Assembly (NCBI GenBank): GCA_963724065.1
Contig: CAVRTB010000006.1
Coordinates: 496,001-560,000, forward strand
Length of the DNA stretch: 64,000 bases
Direction of reading: 5' to 3'
From: DASRIA01 sp963724065
GTDB taxonomy: Bacteria; Actinomycetota; Thermoleophilia; Solirubrobacterales; JBBDJG01
In this document: positions 7,907-15,842 of the stretch, piece after piece
Position numbering within the stretch: position 1 is the stretch's first letter
How the letters are laid out: every line of letters begins with the position of its first letter
Made by a program: the position numbers and the translations under genes
Notes under the pieces: generated by a model
The model's input: only the letters and a program-made list of their open reading frames with translations
The model's database searches: none
Told to the model about the DNA's origin: nothing

Positions 7907-8943
7907 ACGCGCTCGGTTCCGATCGAGGGCCTCGTGAGGTCGCCGCAGGGGTACGGGCGGCGGTGTCATCCGGCGACACCCGCTGCATCGTCTTCGGGCC
8001 GGCCGCCGAGCTGGGCCCCGCGCTCGCCGGCGTAGAGAGGGTGGAGGTGGTCGATGCGCCGGTCGGGATCGCCAACTCCGAGGAGCCGGCCGCGGCCGCG
8101 CGCGCCAAGCGCGACGCCTCGATCGTGCAGGCCGCCGCCGCGGTCGCCGAGGGTCGCGCCGACGTGCTCGTGAGCGCCGGGTCGACCGGGGCCACGCTCG
8201 CGGCCGGCCTGCTCAACATCAAGCGGCTGCGCGGCGTCTACCGGCCCGGGCTCGCCGTCCTGCTGCCCGTTCCGGGCCGTCCCACTTTGCTGCTCGACGT
8301 CGGCGCGACGGTCGAGGTGCGCCCGGAGCAACTGGTGCAGTTCGCCTTCATGGGCGCCGCCTTCATGGAGGGCGTGATGGGCGTGCGGCGCCCGCGCGTC
8401 GGGCTGCTGAACGTGGGTGAGGAGCCGGAGAAGGGCACGGCGAGCGTCGCCGAGGCGCACGCGCGGCTCGCCGCGCTGACGCGCACCCCGTTCGAGTTCA
8501 CGGGCAACGTCGAGGGGCAGGGCCTGGTGTCCGGGCACGCCGACGTGGTCGTCACCGATGGTTTCACGGGGAACGTCGCGCTGAAGCTGATGGAGGGGAC
8601 GACCCGCACGGTGGTCGGCGCGATCCGGGACGCGATCCGCTCGGGGACTGCGTCCAAGCTCGGGGGCCTGCTGATCCGGTCGCGGCTCGGGGAGCTGCGT
8701 GAGCGGCTCGATCCCGAGGCGGTGGGCGGCGCGTACCTGCTCGGGCTGCGCAGGCTGGCCGTGGTGTGCCATGGCGCCTCCAGCAGCCGGGCGATCGCGA
8801 GCGCGATCGCACTTGCCGCGCGTGGGGTGGAGCAGGACGTCGTTTCGCGCACCACCGCGGCGCTGGAAGCCGCAGGTGTCGCACGCGCGAGCGGGCCGGC
8901 TCAAGAGGATCCCGCGTCCGTTCCCGCTGATACGTTGCGTTAG
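7828..8943 (+). CDS. plsX: Phosphate acyltransferase PlsX
   Basis: PlsX makes acyl-phosphate from acyl-ACP for phospholipid synthesis. Family similarity starts at TVAVDALGSDRGP (codon 7894) and runs to the end, including SAGSTGATLAAGLLNIKRL, LLDVGATVEVRPEQLVQFA, GLLNVGEEPEKG and VTDGFTGNVALKLMEG. No ATG/GTG/TTG lies at the expected start. The nearest in-frame candidates are GTG at 7828 and 7819, inside rpmF. A GAGGAGGAG Shine-Dalgarno-like run (7877-7885) sits just before GTC codons at 7888 and 7897. The 5' boundary is therefore uncertain; the gene itself is not. Confidence 0.9.
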   Translation: MRLLRRPPGRHRTRLLRGGAVATVAVDALGSDRGPREVAAGVRAAVSSGDTRCIVFGPAAELGPALAGVERVEVVDAPVGIANSEEPAAAARAKRDASIVQAAAAVAEGRADVLVSAGSTGATLAAGLLNIKRLRGVYRPGLAVLLPVPGRPTLLLDVGATVEVRPEQLVQFAFMGAAFMEGVMGVRRPRVGLLNVGEEPEKGTASVAEAHARLAALTRTPFEFTGNVEGQGLVSGHADVVVTDGFTGNVALKLMEGTTRTVVGAIRDAIRSGTASKLGGLLIRSRLGELRERLDPEAVGGAYLLGLRRLAVVCHGASSSRAIASAIALAARGVEQDVVSRTTAALEAAGVARASGPAQEDPASVPADTLR

Positions 8944-9216
8944 ATGGCCGCAACCCGCCTGACCCGCGAGGAGGTGTTGGCGCTGATCCGCACGCACCTC
9001 GCGGAGGAGCTCGGCGTCGATGCTGCCGCGGTGCAGGAGGACAGCCGCTTCAAAGAGGATCTCGAGACCGACTCACTCGATCTCGTCGAGTTGGTCGTCG
9101 AGCTCGAGGACCGTTACGGAATCCGCATGGCCGAGGACCAGGCCGAGCGCATCAAGACCGTCGGCCAGGCGGTCGACTTCGTCGTGACCCAAGCTTCCGC
9201 AAACCCCACTCCATAG
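8944..9216 (+). CDS. acpP: Acyl carrier protein
   Basis: A 90-residue ACP. The phosphopantetheine attachment site is the serine in ETDSLDLVELV (about residue 43). The acidic helix II and RYGIRMAEDQAERIKTVGQAVDF are standard. ATG at 8944 lies 7 nt after TACGTT (8931-8936), consistent with a leaderless start. The stop codon TAG (9214-9216) is formed by the first bases of the palindromic element that follows. The tail QASANPTP may therefore have been shortened or extended by that insertion. Confidence 0.95.
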   Translation: MAATRLTREEVLALIRTHLAEELGVDAAAVQEDSRFKEDLETDSLDLVELVVELEDRYGIRMAEDQAERIKTVGQAVDFVVTQASANPTP

Positions 9217-9413
9217 ATGGTCGATTCCAAATCCCCGCACCCACGGATGACGCTGCGAACCTTCGCAGGATCTGCGTCCTCGAGCTCGCCCATGCAAACC
9301 AGCATGGGCGATGCCGAGCGCCGTCAGGCGCGTTGCGAGCGCGAAGCGCTCGATCCTTGCCCACCTCGGTTCTCGCGCCCCCGTGGGCACGCGGATCCGG
9401 AACCAACCATCTA
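9214..9413 (-). repeat. 200-bp palindromic (MITE-like or structured-RNA) element
   Basis: The two ends are inverted copies: the first ~47 bases (from TAGATGGT at 9214) match the reverse complement of the last ~47 (ending ACCATCTA at 9413). Inner complementary blocks include GCCCATGC/GCATGGGC at 9288-9310, and a small CGAGCGC-GAA-GCGCTCG hairpin lies on the right arm. The whole unit sits exactly between the acpP stop and the first rnc codons and is bounded by TA on both sides. Transition mismatches between the arms become G-U pairs only in minus-strand RNA. A plus-strand ORF of 65 codons inside it (9217-9414) looks incidental. Confidence 0.75.
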
Positions 9414-9423
9414 GATCCCGTCG

Positions 9424-10113
9424 CTGAGACTGCTTGCCCTATTCGACGAGCTTCCCGAGAGCCTCGCGCACCAGGCGTTCTCCCACTCATCGTGGGTGGG
9501 CGACCGCGCGCAGTCATACGAGCGCCTCGCCTTTCTCGGGGACAGCGTCTTGAGCATCGCGGTGTCGCGGGCGCTGTTCCCGCGCTTCCCGCGCTCGACC
9601 GCGGGCCGGTTGACGAAGATCCGCGCCCAGGCGGTGAGCCGGCGCTCGTGCGTTGCGATCGCTCAGGCGACGGGCGTCCCCGAGCGGATGCGGGTTGCCG
9701 CGCCGCCGGGCTTCGAGCACCAGGTGGAGCGCGTCACGGCGGCGGAGAGCGTGCTCGCCGAGGCCGTCGAGGCGGGCATCGGCGCGTGCTTTCTGGAATT
9801 CGGATTCGAGCCCACGGCCGAGGCGGTGGCGGAGGCCTTCGAGCCGCAGATCGAGTTTGCGATCGCGAACCTCTACGACTTCAAGAGCGAGCTGCAGGAG
9901 CGGCTCGCGCGGCGCGGCGACGTGGTCGTCTACAGGGTCGTCGCCGAGGAGGGCCCGCCCCACGACAGGATCTTCGAGACGGTCGCGGAGGTGGACGGCC
10001 GCGCGCTGGGGTCGGGCGGCGGACGCTCGAAGAAGGAGTCCGAGCAGGAGGCCGCGCGGGTGTCGCTCGCGTTGCTCGACTCCGAGCAGCCCTCCGTGGA
10101 GGGCGAGGCATAG
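9424..10113 (+). CDS. rnc: Ribonuclease III
   Basis: RNase III cleaves double-stranded RNA in rRNA and mRNA maturation. The signature ERLAFLGDSVLSIAVS and the second acidic site AAESVLAEAVEAGIGA are present, and the C-terminal dsRNA-binding domain ends GGGRSKKESEQEAARVSLAL. Homology extends upstream of the first standard start (GTG 9496) through LLALFDELPESLAHQAFSH. The only start-like codons there are CTG at 9424 and 9430, because TAG at 9412 closes the frame. CTG 9424 is used here; it is 7 nt after TAGATC (9412-9417). The palindromic element abuts the gene and may have displaced the original start. Confidence 0.88.
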   Translation: MRLLALFDELPESLAHQAFSHSSWVGDRAQSYERLAFLGDSVLSIAVSRALFPRFPRSTAGRLTKIRAQAVSRRSCVAIAQATGVPERMRVAAPPGFEHQVERVTAAESVLAEAVEAGIGACFLEFGFEPTAEAVAEAFEPQIEFAIANLYDFKSELQERLARRGDVVVYRVVAEEGPPHDRIFETVAEVDGRALGSGGGRSKKESEQEAARVSLALLDSEQPSVEGEA

Positions 10114-10126
10114 CGATGGTGTCCAC

Positions 10127-13100
10127 GTGCATCTGAGGTCGCTCACGCTGAAGGGCTTCAAGTCCTTTCCGGATCGCACCCACCTGGAGTTCGGGCCGGG
10201 GATCAGCGTCGTGGTCGGGCCGAACGGCAGCGGCAAGTCCAACATCACCGATGCGGTGCTGTGGGCGCTCGGCGAGCAGAGCCCGCTCGCGGTCCGCGGC
10301 CAGTCGATGCAGGACGTGATCTTCGCCGGCGGGCACGGCGTGAAGGGCCGCAGCGCGGCCGAGGTCGAGGTCGTGATCGACAACACCGACCGTCGCCTCG
10401 ACTCCGACTTCTCCGAGATCTGCATCTCGCGTCGCATCGACCGGTCGGGCGAGGGCGTCTACCGCCTCAACGGCGCGCGCTGCCGGCTCGTCGACGTGCT
10501 CGAGGTGCTTTCCGATACGGGTCTCGGCAAGGAGATGCACTCCGTCATCAGCCAGGGGCGCGTCGAGTCGATCGTCCACTCCAAGCCGGGCGACCGCACC
10601 GCCCTGATCGAAGAGGCGGCCGGCCTCACCAAGCACCGCAAGCGCCGCCACCGCGCCCAGTTGAAGCTCGCGCGCACGCAGGACAACCTCGACCGCGCGC
10701 TCGATGTCGAGCGCGAAGCGCGCTCGCACCTGCGTCCCCTGAAGCGGCAGGCCGAGGCGGCCGAGTTGCACGCGCGCCTCGAGCGGCAATCGCTGGAGGC
10801 GCGCGGCGCGCTCGTCGCCGACGACCTGCTGGTCGTGCGCGCGGAGCTCGCACTGGTCTCCCAGGCGGCCGAGGCCGCCCGCGCGAAGCGCGACGGCATC
10901 GACGCCGACCTCGGCGCGGTCGCGCACTCGAGGGAGGAGGCCGAGCGCGCACTGGCAGAGCACGGCCGCGAGCGCGAGCGCCTCGCCGGACGCGCGTTCG
11001 CGTCGCGGTCGGCGGTGGACAGGATCTCGCTGCGCCTCGAGTCCGTCGAGCGGGGCGCCGAGTCGCTGCGTGCGCGGGTGGAGCGCTCCGAGCACGCGCT
11101 CGGGCCGCTGCGCGAGCAGCTTTCGCAGCACGACGACGGCGGCGGCGAGCGGCTCGCCGAGCTCGAGTCCGAGCTCGGGCGCCTCGAGCACGAGCGCGCC
11201 GCGCGGCTCGACGCTGAGCTCGCCGGCCTCGAGTCCGAGCGCGACGAGGCACAACGGCGCGTGGCGGAGCTCGCCGCGAGTGGCGAGACGGCGCAGGGCG
11301 ATCTGGAGCGCGCGGACCGCGAGACCGAGGAGCTGCGTACCGCACGGAAGGCAGCGGGCGAGCGCGTCGAGGAGGCCGCGCGGGCGCGCGGCGCGGTCGC
11401 CGAGCGCCTCGAGGAGGCGCGCGAGCGCGCACGCCTCGCGCGCCATGACGGCGGCGGCGAGTCGCTCGCCGCGCAGCTCGACGTCGAGCCAGGCTACGAG
11501 GCCGCGGTGTCGGCCGCGCTCGGCGGGCTGCTGCGTGCCCGGGTCGTTGCCAGCGTGTCCGAGGGCGCGACGACGGTCGCCGGGCTCGGCGAGGAGGGCG
11601 GGCGCGCGCTCGTGCGCCGCGCCTCGCGCGCCGCGGCCGCGGCGGAGCCGCCGGTGCCCGGAGCCGAGCGGCTCGCCGATCGGGTGCGCCCCGCGGCGGA
11701 TGTCGCCGACCTCGTCGGCACGCTGCTCGCCTCAGCGTGGATCGTCGATCGGATCGAGGACGTTCCGACAGGTTTCGCAGGGATCGCCGTGACCCGTGAT
11801 GGTCTCGCGTACGAGTCGCGTGTCGGTGAGGTGCGCAGGCTCCCGCTCGGCGCGGGCGGTCGCGACCTCGCCGCACGCAACCGGCTCACGGACCTGGAGG
11901 CGGAGGTGGCACGCGTGGAGGGCGACCTCGAGCAGGTGCGCCGGCTCGCGCAGCAGGCCGTCGCCGCGCTCGAGCGCGGCGAGGAGGCCCGCGAAGCGGC
12001 CGAGGGCCGCCTGCGCGACGTGCGCCGCGAGCACCAGCAGGCCGAGGAGCAGGTGCGGCGGCTCTCATGGCTCGTGGACGAACGGCGCCGCCACGGCCCG
12101 GGCCAGGAGGACGCGCGTCGCGCGCAGGTGACCGCCGAGCTCGCGGCCGAGCGGCGCGTGGCCGACGGACTCGAGCGTGAGCGCCGCGAGCGTGAGGCGC
12201 GGATCGACGCGCTCGAGCGCTCGCTCGACCAGGACCGCGCCCTGCTGCCGCAGGCCGACCAGCTCGCCGCCGCGCTACGCGCCGCGCTCGACGCCGCGCA
12301 GGCATGGCGTGGTCGCTTCGAGCAGGAGCTGAGCGCCGACGAGCAACGCGGCGACGGCTTCGCGGCCGAGCTGCGCGAGCTCGCGCGCCGGGAGTACCAG
12401 CTTCAGGGGACCTTGCGCGAGGCCGGCGAGGCGCTCATGCATGAGGAGGTCCGCCTCGCCCAGATCCGTGACCGCGAGCAGCTCGTCGCGGGCGAGGTCG
12501 CCGAGATCGGCACGCGCCTCGGCGTCGACCTCGCCGCGGACGCGCCCGCTGCGCTCGACGTCGACGCGCGGACCGAGCTCGAGGAGCGCCTCGAGCGCCT
12601 CGAGCGCCGTCGCGAGCGGCTCGGTCCGGTCAACCCGCTCGCCGAGCGCGAGTACGAGGAGGCACTCGCCCACGTCGAGGAGCTCGAGGTGCAGCGCACG
12701 GACCTCGAAGGGGCACTCGGTGAGTTGCGCGGCCTGATCCGCGAGACCGACCGGAAGATTCGCGAGAGCTTCGAGGAGACGTTCGAGGCCGCCGCGCGTA
12801 ACTTCGAGGAGGTGATCGGCCGCCTGTTCCCCGCCGGGTCGGGGCGGCTGCGGCGCGTGAGCGCGCCCCGGCCCAAGCCGGTGCTGGGCGGCGTCGAGGG
12901 CGACGAGCCGCCGGTCGAGCCGGTGTTCGGGGCCGAGCCGGCCACGGCGGCAGCCACGGGCGCCGACACGGACCCTGCCGCAGGAGAAGATGCCGAGTCC
13001 GGGCCGTTCGCCGCGGACGTGCCGGGCATCGAGATCGAGGTGACGCCGGCCGGGAAGACCACCAAGCGCCTCTCGCTTCTATCCGGCGGCGAGAAGTCGC

Positions 13101-13390
13101 TGGTCGCCCTCGCGTTCATGTTCGCCGTCTTCCTCGCGCGTCCGTGCCCCTTCTACATCCTCGACGAGGTCGAGGCAGCGCTCGACGACGCGAACATCGA
13201 TCGCTTCCTGTCGCTCGTCGGCGCGTATGCGGACCGATCACAGTTCATCGTGATCACCCACCAGCGCCGCACGATGGCCTCGGCGGACGTCCTCTACGGT
13301 GTGAGCATGGGCACCGACGGCGTTTCCAAGGTCGTCTCGCGCAAGCTCGACGCCGAGCAGGGCGACGAGGAGCGGGCCCAAGCCGCATAG
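10127..13390 (+). CDS. smc: Chromosome segregation protein SMC
   Basis: A 1087-residue SMC ATPase, somewhat below the usual ~1150-1190. Walker A GPNGSGKSN is at residues 32-40, the signature LLSGGEKSLVALAF and Walker B FYILDEVEAALDD are near the C-terminus. Residues about 170-435 and 590-870 are coiled-coil arms and 440-585 the hinge. An Ala/Pro/Glu-rich stretch of roughly 65 residues (about 915-980) is inserted in the C-terminal head between LFPAGSGRLRR and GIEIEVTPAGK. GTG at 10127 gives MHLRSLTLKGFKSF, matching the family N-terminus. SMC with ScpA/B compacts and segregates chromosomes; scpA/B are not in the window. Confidence 0.96.
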   Translation: MHLRSLTLKGFKSFPDRTHLEFGPGISVVVGPNGSGKSNITDAVLWALGEQSPLAVRGQSMQDVIFAGGHGVKGRSAAEVEVVIDNTDRRLDSDFSEICISRRIDRSGEGVYRLNGARCRLVDVLEVLSDTGLGKEMHSVISQGRVESIVHSKPGDRTALIEEAAGLTKHRKRRHRAQLKLARTQDNLDRALDVEREARSHLRPLKRQAEAAELHARLERQSLEARGALVADDLLVVRAELALVSQAAEAARAKRDGIDADLGAVAHSREEAERALAEHGRERERLAGRAFASRSAVDRISLRLESVERGAESLRARVERSEHALGPLREQLSQHDDGGGERLAELESELGRLEHERAARLDAELAGLESERDEAQRRVAELAASGETAQGDLERADRETEELRTARKAAGERVEEAARARGAVAERLEEARERARLARHDGGGESLAAQLDVEPGYEAAVSAALGGLLRARVVASVSEGATTVAGLGEEGGRALVRRASRAAAAAEPPVPGAERLADRVRPAADVADLVGTLLASAWIVDRIEDVPTGFAGIAVTRDGLAYESRVGEVRRLPLGAGGRDLAARNRLTDLEAEVARVEGDLEQVRRLAQQAVAALERGEEAREAAEGRLRDVRREHQQAEEQVRRLSWLVDERRRHGPGQEDARRAQVTAELAAERRVADGLERERREREARIDALERSLDQDRALLPQADQLAAALRAALDAAQAWRGRFEQELSADEQRGDGFAAELRELARREYQLQGTLREAGEALMHEEVRLAQIRDREQLVAGEVAEIGTRLGVDLAADAPAALDVDARTELEERLERLERRRERLGPVNPLAEREYEEALAHVEELEVQRTDLEGALGELRGLIRETDRKIRESFEETFEAAARNFEEVIGRLFPAGSGRLRRVSAPRPKPVLGGVEGDEPPVEPVFGAEPATAAATGADTDPAAGEDAESGPFAADVPGIEIEVTPAGKTTKRLSLLSGGEKSLVALAFMFAVFLARPCPFYILDEVEAALDDANIDRFLSLVGAYADRSQFIVITHQRRTMASADVLYGVSMGTDGVSKVVSRKLDAEQGDEERAQAA

Positions 13391-14005
13391 GTGGAGGCCG
13401 TCGTGCATCGGGGTCCCGGCCGCCGCCCCGAGGTGGCGCTGACCTACGACGACGGCCCCGGCACGAGTACTCGCGCGATCCTCGACCTGCTCGCCGGTCA
13501 CGACGCGCATGCCACGTTCTTCCTGGTGGGCACCGAGGTGGTGCGCGACGCCGAGCTGGCTCACGCAGTGGTCGCGGCCGGGCACGAGGTCGGCTCCCAT
13601 TCGATGCACCACCTCGACCACGAGCAGGTCGACGCCTCGGACGCGGTGGCGGACATGCTGGCCGGCGCCGAGGCGATCGCGGGAGTGCTGGGCTTCGAGC
13701 CGCGCCTCTACCGGGCGCCGTACGGGCATTTCGTGCCGGCCACGATCGCCGAAGCGCAGCGGCGCGGTTGGACGTGCGTGCACTGGAGCGCGCTGGGCGA
13801 GGACTGGGACGAGCACGCGACCGCGCGCAGCGTCGCGGATCGCATCCTTCCGGACGTGCACGCCGGCGCAATCGTGCTGCTGCATGACTCTCGCCGCGCC
13901 AAGCCGATGGACCCCGAGCCCGTCACCGGGGCGACCGCGCTGCTGCTGGACGAGCTTCGCCGCCGGGGATTGCGCTCGCTTCCCTTCACCGACATGATGC
14001 GCTGA
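13391..14005 (+). CDS. NodB-type polysaccharide deacetylase
   Basis: A 204-residue protein that is nearly all catalytic domain. The NodB motifs are visible: TYDDGPG (motif 1, catalytic and metal Asp), HSMHH (metal-binding His), YRAPYGHF and LLHDS near the end. The family removes N- or O-acetyl groups from peptidoglycan, chitin or related polymers. No signal peptide is visible, so it may act in the cytoplasm or use an unseen partner. GTG at 13391 follows the smc stop with no gap, so the two are probably co-transcribed. Confidence 0.9.
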   Translation: MEAVVHRGPGRRPEVALTYDDGPGTSTRAILDLLAGHDAHATFFLVGTEVVRDAELAHAVVAAGHEVGSHSMHHLDHEQVDASDAVADMLAGAEAIAGVLGFEPRLYRAPYGHFVPATIAEAQRRGWTCVHWSALGEDWDEHATARSVADRILPDVHAGAIVLLHDSRRAKPMDPEPVTGATALLLDELRRRGLRSLPFTDMMR

Positions 14006-14006
14006 T

Positions 14007-14747
14007 ATGGAGCGCCCGCGACTGCTGCTCGTCCCGATGCTCACCGAGATCGAGTGGATGACCAAGCCGCGCCTCGAGGAGTGGGCAGAGGTTGCGAGCT
14101 ACGACTCCCCGGGCGTCGGCGCGGAGCCACTCGTGGACGACCCCGGCTCGGAGGCGACGGCGCGTCGTGGCTTGGAGGAGGTGGACCGGCGCGGCTGGGA
14201 CAGCTTCGTCGTGGTAGCCGACGAGTTCGCGGTCGCCGCGGCCTCGCACCTCGCCGTCGCCGCCGGCGATCGTCTGAAGGGCATCGTGCTGGGCCACGCG
14301 CGTGTGTCGAACGACCTCGGCGGCCCGCGGCCTGCGCTCAACCGCGAGGTGCTGAGCGGACTCCAGAGCTTGCTGCGAGCGGATATGCGCACGTTCGTGC
14401 GCCAGTTGTTCAAGCTGACCGGGGGAGAGGCGACGGCGGGCGGGTACGGCGAGGCGATCGTCGACGAGTTCGTGCGCCGCGTCCCGCTGGACGTCGCGGT
14501 GCCGTTCTACGAAGCCCGCGAAGCGGAGGGCGTCGCGATGGGCGAGCGGCTCGCGACGCTCGAGGTGCCAATGTTGCTCGCGCACCACGAGGGGTGCCTG
14601 CTGTTCACCGGGGAAGGGTTCGAGGACGCGGTGGCCGCATTTCCGGATGCCCGCGTGTACAGGTGCAGCGAGAAGCCGAGTACGAGCGTCGAGTTCGTGC
14701 CCGTCCTGCGGGAGTTCTGCGACAGCCTCGCGCCCGCGCAGGCCTGA
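14007..14747 (+). CDS. Alpha/beta-hydrolase-like protein lacking the nucleophile
   Basis: A 246-residue protein with the order of an alpha/beta hydrolase (early strand RLLLVPML, middle strand FVVVADEFAVAAASHLAV, late strand VPMLLAHHEGCLLF). The nucleophile elbow that would read G-x-S-x-G reads ADEFA, so the catalytic serine is absent. ATG at 14007 comes one base after the preceding stop. It ends 28 nt before ftsY. It may bind a ligand without hydrolysing it; no specific function can be given. Confidence 0.75.
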   Translation: MERPRLLLVPMLTEIEWMTKPRLEEWAEVASYDSPGVGAEPLVDDPGSEATARRGLEEVDRRGWDSFVVVADEFAVAAASHLAVAAGDRLKGIVLGHARVSNDLGGPRPALNREVLSGLQSLLRADMRTFVRQLFKLTGGEATAGGYGEAIVDEFVRRVPLDVAVPFYEAREAEGVAMGERLATLEVPMLLAHHEGCLLFTGEGFEDAVAAFPDARVYRCSEKPSTSVEFVPVLREFCDSLAPAQA

Positions 14748-14775
14748 GCCAGCGCGGTCCCTACAATCGCCCGCC

Positions 14776-15774
14776 ATGGCCAAGACGTGGCAGGACGTGC
14801 TGATCACCGCGAACGGCGACCGGACCGGCGCGCCGCAGTCGGATCCCGAGCCCGAGGCCGAGCGCCGCGGCTTCTTCCGGCGCCTGCGCGAGAACCTCTC
14901 GAAGTCGCGTGAAGCGCTCGGCGGAGAGCTGCGCGCGACGTTCACCGGGCCGCTCGACGACGAGACGTGGGAACGCCTCGAGGAGATCCTGATCTACGCG
15001 GACGTCGGGGCGCGCACGACGGCGAAGGTCGTCGAACGGCTCGAGCGCGAGGCCGAGGAGGGGTCGCTCGCCGGAGGCGAGGACCTCGAGCAAAGGTTGC
15101 GCGAGATGCTCGTCGAGGTCGCGAGGGCCGGGGACGACCGGATCGACGTCTCGCACCAGCCGTCGGTGCTCCTGATGGTCGGGGTCAACGGCACGGGCAA
15201 GACGACGACGATCGGCAAGATGGCCTGGCACCTGCGAAAGGAGGCGGGGCTCTCCGTGATCATGGCCGCCGCGGACACGTACCGCGCCGCGGCGCAGGAG
15301 CAGCTCACCGAGTGGGCGTCGCGCGCTGGCTGCGAGATCGTCCGCGCGAACCCCGGCTCGGACCCGGGCGCGGTCGTGTTCGACGCGATCGAGGCGGCGC
15401 GCTCCCGCGGGCACGACGTCGTGCTCGCGGACACGGCGGGCCGTCTCCACACGCAGGTGCCGCTGATGGACGAGCTCGCAAAGGTGCGCCGCGTGATCGA
15501 GAAGCAGATGCCCGGCGCGCCGCACGAGACGCTGCTCACCGTCGACGCGACCACCGGCCAGAACGGCCTGCGTCAGGCCAAGCTATTTCGCGAGACGGTC
15601 GACGTGACGGGCATCGTGCTCACGAAGCTCGACGGCACCGCCAAGGGCGGCATCGCGCTTGCGATTGCCGAAGAGCTTGAGCTGCCCGTGAAACTGATCG
15701 GGATCGGCGAGGCGGTCGAAGACCTGCGGCCGTTCGACCCCGAGGACTTCGCCAGGGCGTTGCTCGAGGAGTGA
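14776..15774 (+). CDS. ftsY: Signal recognition particle receptor FtsY
   Basis: A 332-residue SRP receptor GTPase. After a short charged N-terminus and the four-helix N domain (about residues 30-120) comes the G domain: VGVNGTGKTTTIGK (P-loop), AADTYRAAAQEQL, ADTAGRLH, VLTKLDGTAKGG and IGIGEAVEDLRPFDPEDF. FtsY receives ribosome-SRP complexes at the membrane and partners Ffh, encoded 2.2 kb downstream. No membrane segment is visible and the acidic A domain is short. ATG at 14776 lies 8 nt after TACAAT (14762-14767), so a leaderless or near-leaderless mRNA is likely. Confidence 0.97.
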   Translation: MAKTWQDVLITANGDRTGAPQSDPEPEAERRGFFRRLRENLSKSREALGGELRATFTGPLDDETWERLEEILIYADVGARTTAKVVERLEREAEEGSLAGGEDLEQRLREMLVEVARAGDDRIDVSHQPSVLLMVGVNGTGKTTTIGKMAWHLRKEAGLSVIMAAADTYRAAAQEQLTEWASRAGCEIVRANPGSDPGAVVFDAIEAARSRGHDVVLADTAGRLHTQVPLMDELAKVRRVIEKQMPGAPHETLLTVDATTGQNGLRQAKLFRETVDVTGIVLTKLDGTAKGGIALAIAEELELPVKLIGIGEAVEDLRPFDPEDFARALLEE

Positions 15775-15840
15775 ATATCTAGACGGCTTCGCCGTCACCT
15801 CAGTCATCTGAGTCGAGCTACGCTCGCCTCCCTGAATATC
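15772..15840. repeat. Three tandem hairpins flanked by an 8-bp direct repeat, between convergent genes
   Basis: Between ftsY (+) and the reductase gene (-) lie three consecutive perfect hairpins: GACGGC-ttc-GCCGTC (15782-15796), CTCAG-tcat-CTGAG (15799-15812) and CGAGC-tac-GCTCG (15814-15826). The identical octamer TGAATATC occurs on both sides (15772-15779 and 15833-15840). The hairpins could act as a transcription barrier for both genes. The direct repeats could alternatively be a target duplication around a ~53-bp inserted element. No long T-run follows any hairpin. Confidence 0.6.
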
Positions 15841-15842
15841 GG

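Noticed and set aside
9217..9414. 65-codon plus-strand reading frame between acpP and rnc
   Set aside because: It lies wholly within the palindromic element; low-complexity product with no family; its start merely follows the acpP stop.
9881..11446. 521-codon minus-strand frame opposite rnc/smc
   Set aside because: Antisense shadow of high-GC coding DNA; SMC and RNase III motifs are unambiguous on the plus strand.
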